Translations under genes and position numbers: made by a program | In this document: positions 56,126 through 64,000 of the stretch, piece after piece | Layout: each line of letters begins with the position of its first letter | Position numbering within the stretch: the first letter of the stretch is position 1 | Assembly: GCA_023101885.1 (NCBI GenBank) | Contig: JALPQD010000125.1 | Coordinates: 124,001 to 188,000, forward strand | Source: Typhlomys cinereus | Lineage: Eukaryota > Chordata > Mammalia > Rodentia > Platacanthomyidae | DNA: 64,000 nt | Direction: 5' to 3' | The notes under the pieces: generated by a model | Told to the model about the DNA's origin: nothing | Seen by the model: the letters and a program-made list of their open reading frames with translations, nothing else | The model's database searches: none

Positions 56126-56734
56126 GCTTAAAAAATTAAAAAAGAAAAAAGTGTTTATAGGATTTTGTGGAGTTTATGCAACTAGACATAGTTTGAAGAG
56201 GATTTGCAATTGGCTGTCTCTGATGGTAAAGCCAATATGCTTTCTACCGATCAAACTACAGAAGCTCCTTGATTATTCCTTATCACTAAGGAAATCTTTC
56301 TATGAAATGTCAGTCTTCCTGGGTCTTTCTTCATGGGCCTGAGATTAGTAACGAGAAAACCTCCCACAACTGATCTGTCCTGATACAAACATCTGCCAAC
56401 TCAGGAGCAGGATGCAGAATGCTAGCTGTTGAAGCAACCATCATTAAATGATGATCACTTGGCAACAATTTTGACCTTAGCCCCATTAGAAGAAAAAGAT
56501 TTTGGCAATTAAACACTCCAGAATAGTGTATTGTCCAGCCCATTTGTAAACCTGCACCCTGCACTTTCAGGTCTTAAGACACGACAGTCCCTCCCTAAAA
56601 ATAAGAAAAACTAAAGTTGTGGTTGATGGAAGTGTTTTTTCCAGCATTAACTTATTTCTGTGCTGACCAGCAGAGATGTGATTTAGTTTGATTGGTTGCT
56701 GTTAAGTCATATGCAAAGCAAACTTTACTGAATT
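56126..56734. other. single-copy noncoding DNA
   Basis: No gene or repeat recognised. Confidence 0.5.
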
Positions 56735-56890
56735 CTAGTAGATAGATATGTAGACATATATATATATAGATAAATAGATGATAGATGTAGATGAAGACAG
56801 AAGATGATAGATAGGCAGATAGATAGATAGAGAGAGAGATAGATAGAAATAAAGATAAATAGATAGAGCTTGTTAAATATAGGTATAGAT

Positions 56891-56921
<31 letters not shown>

Positions 56922-56980
56922 ATATAGAGACATAGTAATAGATAGTAATATAGAAATAGACATAAATATAGAGATAAAAC
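56735..56980. repeat. (GATA)n/(TAGA)n microsatellite complex
   Basis: About 240 bases of TAGA units with a TA run near 56757 and many single-base variants; the purest part is at about 56893-56925. The minus-strand 103-codon frame rich in Ser, Tyr, Ile and Leu is this repeat translated. Confidence 0.95.
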
Positions 56981-58284
56981 ATAGGGAAAAATTACTTAAT
57001 ATTTTCTATTTAATATTCTTAGTAAAAGATCATTTATCTTCCATTATAACAGAAAGATTTTTATAATTAGTGTTCATATTCCAGCTACTAAATTGTATGG
57101 AAATAACATATATTATTGACAATTTTTAAAGCTTGTCTGTAATCTACAAGACTGACAATGTTATCACTACAATCTTCAGCAAGCCTGATGATCCTAAACT
57201 GACTTATGATTTTGTGTGTGCACAGAAACTCTGCAGGTCTGACCCCTGATGCCCTTTCTAAGTTCTTATCTCAGCCCCAAAGAGATAAAACTTTGCACCA
57301 AATTTTAGAAGTAGCTTGTTATAATAGTCACATTTTTAAAGAAATCTGACTCATTTGAATGATGAAAAATTTTAACATGCTCCAAGACAAAACTCAAGAT
57401 CCTTCAAATAGCACCACAGAAATATACCAGAGTGATAAATGGAAATTGTTCTCAGAAGACACTCTATAGCATAAGGAGCCATTGGCAGGGGCAGAGCTGG
57501 AGAGAGGATGGCTGCCCCAGGACTGTTGAGGAAAAGAATCGGTCCCATCAGATTGTTTAAACATGAATAAAACCTTTTAACCTCAACTCTAATAGACTTT
57601 ACTATATCCTCTCAGTTAATGAGGAACAAAATCATTCCCCTTTTTTTCAAGCTTGAACATTTTACTGCTCTTCTTTAAGAAATCTAATATTATGAATTCA
57701 TGAATCTGCAAACACACCTTATGGTTGAAAGAACTAAGGCAGAAAAAAGCAAAGTGACAAATCCAGGTTTGTCTGTTTTGGAAAAGCCCACAAAAGAAGC
57801 CAGCCTTTATTTAAACAAGGATTTCTCAACCTCAGCACTATCATAGTTTAGACCAGGTATTTGTTGGAGTAAGGCCCTTTGCTGTGTCTTATTGTCATTT
57901 GACAATAAATATCCATTTCATTCTGAGTCTGGTGATGCATGAAACAATTCCACATGGATTTCTACTCACTATGGTAGCATTATGTACATTATAGGATGTT
58001 TATCAGATCCAGTGCTTTACCTACCTGAGATCAGAAGCACCCATCATACCAGTGTGATAATCAAATACATATGCACATTTTTCCAAATGTTTCCAGGAGC
58101 CCAAATCCATCCAGCTGAGACTTACCACTCTAGAACTACCTTATTTACTGGTGACACTATAGACTCACACCAATTTCCAATATGCCCAAGTTTGCTTTAA
58201 GAGAGTCCATTGCAGACAAGCTCATGCTTTGTCTTGGAAGGGCGTACAGGACACTAGAAAAAGCAGTAGGCTTAAGCAGGCAGA
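56981..58284. other. single-copy noncoding DNA
   Basis: No gene or repeat recognised; AT-rich on the left. Confidence 0.5.
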
Positions 58285-58410
58285 AGATTGAGGTTTAAAT
58301 CATGGTTGTTCTGCTCACTCAATGGGGCCCTTGAAAAAGTTTCTAATTTCCCCAAATCCCATTTTCTCAGTTGTAAGTGGGATTACGAGGTGACTTCCAG
58401 GGCAACTTGT
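58285..58410. repeat. MIR-like fragment
   Basis: GAGGTTTAAATCATGGTTGTTC, TTTCTAATTTCCCCAAATCC and CATTTTCTCAGTTGTAAGTGGG follow the MIR 3' order ('tttcctcatctgtaaaatggg'). Confidence 0.5.
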
Positions 58411-59054
58411 TAGATCAGCACTCTATTAGAACTATGACACAATTCCTGCTCCATGAGAAGAAAACAATGCCAACTCTCTCTCATAAGTCATAGATCCACT
58501 ACTTGAAAAGAGAAGGCAGGAGTGGGGGTTACCAATGGAAATGTGGAACTGTACTTAGATCAGGAAGACTCAAGCCTGAGCAAGATACTGTCCACTGGAC
58601 AAGTTCATGACCGAACTCTGCCAGGAAGTTCCCAGCTTCCTGGGAGAACTAAGAGTCTCTGAATTCTAGCTTTGTATAGAGCTAAAACCAAGAAAAAGAC
58701 AAGCATTGCTGGAATGCTAGAAACTCCAGGACAGAGATAGCAGTAAGAATCAGGAGTTAGCAATGAGAGCTGGGGGACTGTCAGGGATTATAAAGGTTTG
58801 GAAATATAAGAACTCTACTGCCCCAAATTCTAAGGATTTATCCAGCAAATCTTCCAGGACAAAAGCTTCTTCCTTCTGGATGTCTTTGGCAATGTTAGCA
58901 CTTTAAGATGCCTAAATTGTGGCTGCATATTGTTCTTCTGTGGAGATATATCTGGAAAAACTTGAACATGGCCACATGATTCTCAAAACAACTCTAGAAA
59001 AGAGACTAATTTGGGGTTAGAATTTTCTAGTTTTTGAATGTTTATTTTGCCCAT
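58411..59054. other. single-copy noncoding DNA
   Basis: No gene or repeat recognised. Confidence 0.5.
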
Positions 59055-59073
59055 AAGATCTTATTAGTTCTTG

Positions 59074-59349
59074 GGGCTGGAGAGGTGGCTCAGGGGTTAA
59101 ACCTCTGCCTTGCAGCCAGAAGGTCCTGAGTTTGAATCCTAGACCCCACGTATAGATGCCAGGCAGAAGTGGAAGGGGGGGCAGCCTGTGTTTCTGGTCC
59201 TGGTAGGGCGGATCCTGTGAATCCCAGGGCAGAGTAAATAAGGAGGCGGTGGAGGTGGTCCATGGTGGTTCCCGAATTTGCCTGTGGTTCTACACACACA
59301 TACATACACACACACACAATTGAATAAATAATAATAAAAAATGATAAAA
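59074..59349 (+). mobile_element. young B2-superfamily SINE, full length
   Basis: Head GGGCTGGAGAGGTGGCTCAG, B box GAGTTTGAATCC, body with a local G run (GGAAGGGGGGGCAGCC), GTCCTGGTAGGGCGG, CCATGGTGGTTCCCG and a GCCTGTGG block, CA tract and ATTGAATAAATAATAA tail. The perfect 19-bp duplication AAGATCTTATTAGTTCTTG lies at 59055-59073 and 59350-59368. Several CpGs have decayed to TpG, so it is somewhat older than the 26371 copy. Confidence 0.95.
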
Positions 59350-59368
59350 AAGATCTTATTAGTTCTTG

Positions 59369-59728
59369 AACAATGGTCATCTGAGACCATCACTGATGAA
59401 TGAGTTGATACATCTATACCATCTTTGTTCTACTTTGGAGTATATTATCAGTTGAGACATATGAGTGATGAAACATTTAAATTGAAGAAGCCTATTTCTA
59501 ACTTTTTATTGTTTTAACATCATCACATTTTATTCTAACAAAAGTGAAAAGTGCTACCAATAAGCTACACAGGAAAGCTTTATCTATAATAACCCCACCA
59601 CCATCATCTACACCACTAATACAAAGCCTAGAATTCAAACATGTGTTCTAGATTCATATTCCCCTCCAAAAGATTAAGCCTTAACCCCTAATACTACCAA
59701 TGTGATCTCACTTAGAAAGAGCATCTTT
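59369..59728. other. single-copy noncoding DNA
   Basis: No gene or repeat recognised. Confidence 0.5.
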
Positions 59729-60066
59729 GGGGGCCAGGAAGATGGCTTAATCAAGTAAACTGTTTGCCACATAAGCATAAATTCAATCCCTAGCACCCTC
59801 ATAAAAGTTGGACACAATGGCGCGTGCTTGCGATCACAGAGTTAAGAAAGCAGAGACAGGAGGATCTGTGGGGCTTGCTCATCAGCCAGTCTAGCCCAAT
59901 AAATGAGTGGCAGGTTCAGCAGGAGGCCCTGCCTCAATAAATGAGATAGACAGTGATTGAAGAAAACAGACAGTGTTGAACTCTGGATAGCATCACACCT
60001 GCACACATGTGTACCTGTGTACCTGTATACACACGCTATACACAAAACCCATACATACATTTCTGT
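59729..60066 (+). mobile_element. B3-like SINE
   Basis: Head GGGGGCCAGGAAGATGGCTT, ACATAAGCATAAATTCAATCCC, AATGGCGCGTGCTTGCGATC, GCAGAGACAGGAGGATCTGT, AGCCAGTCTAGCCCAATAAA, GAGGCCCTGCCTCAATAAA and a CACACCTGCACACATG tail: the full B3 order. Confidence 0.85.
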
Positions 60067-60419
60067 AAACATACAAAATAGAAAGGAAGAAATAAATGTT
60101 GCAGATAATTGTCAAGATGAAGTATTTGGGTGGTCTTAGCCCAGTATGAATACTTCCTTTATGTAAATGGGGAATCTGGATATGCCATAGACTGCACAGA
60201 GGGAAGATTATGTGAAGAGGCCCAGGAAGAATGCTCTGTGAGGACTGAAGGTTGCTGCAAGCAAATGTCCCAATTGCTAACAAGCCACCAGAGGCAAGGA
60301 AGAGACAAGGTGAATATTCTAGAGGGAGGACAGCTCTTGCTGATGTCTTGACTTGATTTTTCAGTTTGAAGAATGATAAGACAATAAATTTCTGCTTTTG
60401 TCTTTGTTTTATTTTCATG
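60067..60419. other. single-copy noncoding DNA
   Basis: No gene or repeat recognised. A 73-codon frame at 60130-60351 lacks family features. Confidence 0.45.
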
Positions 60420-60712
60420 AGTATGTGTGTATGCATGCTTGCATTCGTGAATGTGTATGTTCACATGTGTCTGAGTACACAGATGTGTGCATATACACAG
60501 GCACATGTGTATACAAACATGCAGAGGCCTGAGGTTCATGGTGGGAATATTCCTCTTTCTCTCTTTGACCCTATTCTTTGAGGTAGGATCTTTCAATCAA
60601 AACCAGAATTCACAAATATAGCTTGTCTCCCTAGCTGCTTGTTCTGGAGGAATCCCCCGTCTCTGCTTTCTGAGGCAAGAATTACAGACAGGATGCCATG
60701 CCCACCTTACAT
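60420..60712 (-). mobile_element. B3-like SINE, antisense
   Basis: TGTG/CATG-rich tail at the left, then TGCAGAGGCCTGAGGTTCAT, TTTGAGGTAGGATCTTTCA, CTTGTCTCCCTAGCTGC and GTCTCTGCTTTCTGAGGCAAG, in antisense B3 order; the tRNA-like head is missing at the right. Frames of 145-147 codons on the minus strand are read-through. Confidence 0.7.
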
Positions 60713-60814
60713 TTATATGGTTATACGTATCCAAACTTTAGTCTTGACACTTATAAAGAAAATGATGTAACTACCCCAGCACTTTGTTGTTATATAAACC
60801 ACAGAGTTTGTGGT

Positions 60815-61171
60815 TGTCATGGTTTGAAATGTGTCCCCCACAGTCTCATGTGTTTGGCAAGATCATGGTACCTTGAGAGGTGGAGCCTTGCTGGAGGAAG
60901 GCAGTCACAAGGGGTGGGCCTTGAGGTGGGTTAGTCCCACCCTACCTCCAAGAGAAGTTTGCTTTTGCTGCAAGTAGTCTGCAGCTCTCAGCTTCCAAGA
61001 TGTTTACAGTGACTTAGCCTCTTCCAGCTTTGGCCAGCCAGCCATGCCACCTCTGCTTTGAGAGACTGTATCTCCCCTCTGGAACTGTAAGCTGAATAAA
61101 TCTCCCTTTCTCCCTTAAGTTTCTTGACTTTCAGTGTTCTCTCACAGCAATAGTTAAGAGTAACTGTTACA
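60815..61171 (+). mobile_element. solo LTR, MaLR-like, with 5-bp target duplication
   Basis: Begins TGTCATGGTTTGAAATGTG and ends GTAACTGTTACA, so it has LTR-type TG...CA ends. The 5-bp direct repeat GTGGT flanks it exactly (60810-60814 and 61172-61176). Inside are GGTGGAGCCTTGCTGGAGG, a GGGTGGGCCTTGAGGTGGG block, and near the end GCTGAATAAATCTCCC with an AATAAA signal. The plan matches an ERVL-MaLR LTR; no internal region remains, as after LTR-LTR recombination. Confidence 0.8.
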
Positions 61172-61176
61172 GTGGT

Positions 61177-61309
61177 ACTCTGTTAAGTCAGTCACAGAAA
61201 GCTAACATGATAACCATGCTTTGTTAAACTATAGCCTGTCAAACTTAAAAAAAAAACTATTAAAAAAGACTAAATTATTTTACAGAAACATGGATAAATA
61301 TTATAGTAT
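61177..61309. other. short AT-rich spacer
   Basis: Unique AT-rich sequence with A runs; nothing else seen. Confidence 0.5.
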
Positions 61310-61321
61310 AAAAGATAAATA

Positions 61322-61593
61322 TTGGGCTGGGGAGATGGCTCAGGCTTAAAGTCAGTGCTTCACAACAAATGGATCTGACTTAGGATCCCACATAAAAAAA
61401 TGCCAAGAGGATATGGCAGTGTCCTGCAATTTCAGTCCTGGAAGGAAGAGCCTGAGAAAACTCGGAATACAGCAATAAGCAAGTAGAACAATCCAGGATG
61501 ATTTCCAATGTCATCACTAGGTTTCCACAGATACACATATTCAAGTGCACTCTTGTACACCCACCCACATGCAAAAGACACATGCACACACAA
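61322..61593 (+). mobile_element. B2-superfamily SINE, older subfamily
   Basis: Head GGGCTGGGGAGATGGCTCAG, older body (CTTAGGATCCCACATAAAA, CAATCCAGGATGATTTCC, GGTTTCCACAGATAC) and a CACAC end. AAAAGATAAATA flanks it at 61310-61321 and 61594-61605. The region around the B box is diverged. Confidence 0.85.
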
Positions 61594-61654
61594 AAAAGAT
61601 AAATAGAATAATTGATCAAGGAACACATTACAAAATGTATAGTCTTTGTTTGTA

Positions 61655-62365
61655 TTGTGGATTTTTGCCATCCTGACCGGGGTGAGATGATATCTCAGGG
61701 AAGTTTTGATTTGCATTTCCCTGATGGCGAAGGAAGTGGAGCATTTTTTAAGATAATTGTTAGACATTTTAATTTCATCCCTGGTAAAGTTTCTTTGAAG
61801 TTCCAGGGCCCATTTTTTAATTGGGCCAGTGTTTTCCTTGGAGTTTAATTTTCTAAGTTCTTTGTGCACTCTGGACAGTAGAGCTCTGTCAGATATGTGG
61901 TTAGTGAAGATTTTCTCCCATTCTGTGGGTTGCCTTTGAGCTCGTGTGACAATCTCTTTATCTGAACAGAAGCTCTTTAATTTCACAAGATCCCAACTGT
62001 TGAGAGTTGGTAGCAGTGATTGTGCCATTGGATGTCTGTTTAGGAAGTGTTGGCCTAGCCCAATCAGCTCGAGGGAGTTCCCTATCCTTTCAACTATGGT
62101 TTTTAAAGTCTCTGGCCTGATATCGAGGTCCTTGATCCATTTGGAATTAAGTCTTGTACATGGTGACAAGTACGGGTCCAGCTTTAATCTTCTGCATGTG
62201 GAGATCCAGTTTTGCCAGCACCATTTGTTGAAGATGCTGTTCTTTTTCCATTGGATTCTTTGGGCCCCTTTGTCAAAGACCAAATGGCTGTAACTTTGTG
62301 GGCTTATGTCTGGGTCTTCAATCCTTATCCATTGATCTGTGTGTCTATTTTGGAGCCAGTACCAG
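61655..62365 (-). pseudogene. L1 ORF2 protein, C-terminal part, inverted piece
   Basis: On the minus strand an uninterrupted frame reads from about 62365 leftward through L1 ORF2 sequence: WYWLQNRHTDQW near the start, FNKWCWQNWISTCR, LKLDPYLSPCTRLN, WDLVKLKSFCSDKE, RQPTEWEKIFTNH and AIREMQIKTSLRYHLTPVRMA at the end. This region lies downstream of the reverse transcriptase domain and upstream of the Cys/His-rich C-terminal motif. The frame then runs on through the target site into the neighbouring SINE, which is read-through. The piece lacks the endonuclease and reverse transcriptase domains and is inactive. Confidence 0.93.
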
Positions 62366-62777
62366 AACTCTCCTACATTGTTGGTGGGAATGCAGGCTCA
62401 TACAGCCACTCTGGCAAGCCGTCTGGAGATTCTTAAAGAAATTAAAGATTGAAATGCCATATGACCCTGCTATCCCACTTTTGGGAATAACCCCCCATGC
62501 AGCAGAGGTTCGCCTCGATAGCACAAGCTCGACCATGTTCATAGCAGCACTGTTTACAATAGCAAAGTCATGGAATCAACCTAAATGTCCAACAGTTGAC
62601 GAGTGGATAAGGAAACTGTGGTACATCTATACAATGGAGTACTACTCAGCCATCAAAAATGATGAATTACTGGAATTTGCTGGGAAATGGATGTCATTAG
62701 AAAGAATTATATTAAGTGAAGTATCCCAAACCCAGAAAATTAAGCGCCGTATGTACTCCCTAATAGGTGGCTCCTAG
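62361..62777 (+). pseudogene. L1 ORF2 protein, C-terminal end, forward piece
   Basis: From the inversion junction the frame reads TLLHCWWECRLIQPLWQ, MPYDPAIPLLGIT, FIAALFTIAKSWNQPKCPT, WYIYTMEYYSAIKNDELL, ILSEVSQTQKIKRRMYSLIGG and a stop at 62775-62777, the normal ORF2 end. The zinc-knuckle-like C-X3-C...H-X4-C motif is halved: the H and last C (HCWWEC) are present, but the first C-X3-C should lie between the two pieces and is missing. No frameshift is seen within this piece. Confidence 0.93.
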
Positions 62778-63647
62778 TACCAAACTCACCCAGCCCACAT
62801 TGAGACACTCAAAAGTAAACCTATGAAACACAGTAATTGCAAGGATTATGAACAAGAGAGATGGGTTAGGAGGGCCACACCAGAAACAAGGAGAGAGGAG
62901 ACCATGTTACAGCAGAGAAAATAGGCCTCCATCAAGGTCTGCAAGTAAGTAATGAAAAACCTGGTTAAGTTCACAGACGTTCTTTCCTGATCTCACCAGA
63001 AGGGGAGGGCATATAGTCTAGCAGATAAAAAGTAATCATTTTGCAAATGGGTGATGGACCCCTCCCTCAGGGAGGTTTCCTACTCTTATTACATCTACCC
63101 TTGAATGTGCTATTACAACAAGACTCCAGTTTAACAGCTTTTTGTCTCTGGCCAGGGGGTGACATATAGTGCCCAGCAGAATGGAGTGAAGGGAATTGCA
63201 GGAGCAGCAAAACTGCAAAAGAAAATCAACAAACCACAATCCAGAACTTCAGAGACTATATCAATCACATAGAACTAGGACAGCCTAATCTCTCCCCATC
63301 CTGGAGCTCAGGGACATTTGCGGAAGAGGGGGCGGTAAGATTGTAAGAGCAAAAGGATGGGAGGAGCAACGATTTGCAAGATTCTCAACAATAGTTGGGG
63401 CCAAAGCAATCGTAATGGGACTTTGCATGCCCTGCGCAATGTCCAGCGCACTGTTGCCCTCATAAAGTCTAGCATCTGTTAAGGGCACCGAGACCCCTGG
63501 AGGCAAGGGATTGACAGCCATAGTAGTGATCTTATGCTTAAGGGGAACAAGAGAAAGGGCTTATGGAAATGCCACTGGGTCCTTATATGTCATCGGAGAG
63601 GAGGACCCAATGGAGAGTTAGGCGTATACAATAAAGGACTCTCTGGG

Positions 63648-63702
63648 AATTGGGGGGGAGGCACTGGGGGAAGGGGAGGGGGAGGAGGGAGGAGGGAGGG
63701 AA
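63648..63702 (+). repeat. G-rich polypurine block of the L1 3' UTR
   Basis: Seven or more runs of three or more G within about 55 bases (including runs of seven and five G) on the L1 sense strand. Polypurine tracts that can form G-quadruplexes are a known trait of mammalian L1 3' UTRs. Confidence 0.85.
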
Positions 63703-63772
63703 CTGGTAAAAAATTTTAAAATGTATAATTAAATTTTTAATAAAAAAAAACAGGAAAAAAAATGTATAGTCT

Positions 63773-64000
63773 GTGAATATAGTAAGTATTTAGGGAATGA
63801 TATGTTGCAAATATTAGCACACACATTTATATCTTCTGCTTTTAAATCATGTCTACATTATGACCTGTTACTTCTAAGCCAAATCGCAGTATTTACACAG
63901 TTAAGTAGTGCAGTCAGGGTTACAGTCAAACAAGAAGACTATAGGTTAACTCTGAGCCACAAGACCAACTTTATTTTTCCTTAGTGGGACATTGGTCTTG
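63773..64000. other. single-copy noncoding DNA, right edge
   Basis: Nothing recognised; the window ends within it. Confidence 0.5.

Larger units (their letters stand above)
61646..63758 (+). mobile_element. L1 retrotransposon with 5' inversion (twin priming)
   Basis: A 5'-truncated L1 whose left ~715 bases (61646-~62360) are inverted relative to its right ~1400 bases (~62361-63758). The flanking target duplication AAAATGTATAGTCT is perfect at 61632-61645 and 63759-63772. The right piece holds the ORF2 C-terminus, a 3' UTR, a G-rich polypurine block at 63648-63702, an AATAAA signal at 63739-63744 and an A-rich tail. Open frames persist in both pieces, which suggests a fairly recent insertion. 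The layout is the classic product of twin priming during target-primed reverse transcription. Confidence 0.93.

Noticed and set aside
56652..56963. Ser/Tyr/Leu/Ile-rich 103-codon minus frame that looks membrane-like
   Set aside because: It is the GATA microsatellite translated.
60159..60596. 145- and 147-codon minus-strand frames with His/Thr-rich parts
   Set aside because: They arise from the CATG/TGTG-rich tail and body of an antisense B3-like SINE.
61432..61645. C-terminal extension of the L1 ORF2 minus-strand frame
   Set aside because: After the ORF2 piece the frame crosses the target site and reads into a SINE; this is not part of an L1 protein or a new fusion gene.
1..64000. CRISPR arrays, operons, phage or plasmid genes
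   Set aside because: No regularly spaced identical repeats with unique spacers, no dense coding, and rodent SINEs throughout; the tandem repeats present are microsatellites.
1..64000. Free-standing tRNA genes
   Set aside because: A- and B-box-like motifs occur only as heads of SINEs; no cloverleaf with an anticodon stem was found.

Overview
The window looks like ordinary nuclear DNA from a rodent: intergenic or intronic sequence, AT-leaning, with no recognisable host gene, no rRNA or tRNA gene, and no bacterial or viral gene architecture. The rodent assignment rests on the retroposons: B1 (7SL-derived), B4-type ID-B1 dimers, B3-like and RSINE1/B4-like SINEs, ID-like fragments, and above all a tRNA-derived B2-superfamily SINE present about 15 times. 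That SINE opens like mouse B2 but has its own body. It resembles what I know of the DIP-type B2 relatives of jerboas and their kin, so a myodont, perhaps dipodoid, rodent is my inference; it is not proven by the sequence.

Layout. 1-4.4 kb is mostly single-copy DNA with a purine tract, a TC tract and one copy of an unnamed ~120-bp repeat whose second copy lies near 5.8 kb. 4.4-15 kb holds the first B2-like SINE, old ID, B1, RSINE1 and B3 copies, and TATC and CA microsatellites. 14.9-20.5 kb contains two antisense LTR-like elements and two young SINEs. 20.5-34 kb has microsatellites, an exon-like open frame near 23.4 kb, a compound insertion at 26.4-26.8 kb, a B4 element that runs into a long GA/GAG tract, and B1. 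34-41 kb is rich in single-copy sequence with conserved-enhancer character. 41-48 kb has an old L1 interrupted by a SINE, a CRE plus X-box cluster at 44.65 kb, and a SINE-in-SINE nest. 48-60 kb carries further SINEs, a 48-bp exact duplication and a GATA tract. 60.4-63.8 kb ends with a B3 copy, a solo LTR with a 5-bp target duplication, an older SINE and a twin-primed (5'-inverted) L1 whose ORF2 segments are still open.

Almost all long open frames are chance frames, CA/GT repeats read as Cys-Val, or SINE bodies. The only protein-coding matter I recognise is the C-terminal part of L1 ORF2 in two opposed pieces near the right end. The history that can be read directly is one of nested insertion: younger SINEs with perfect 13-19 bp target duplications inside or beside older SINEs and L1s. 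Candidate regulatory islands are proposed only from motif content and sequence texture, and would need cross-species alignment.
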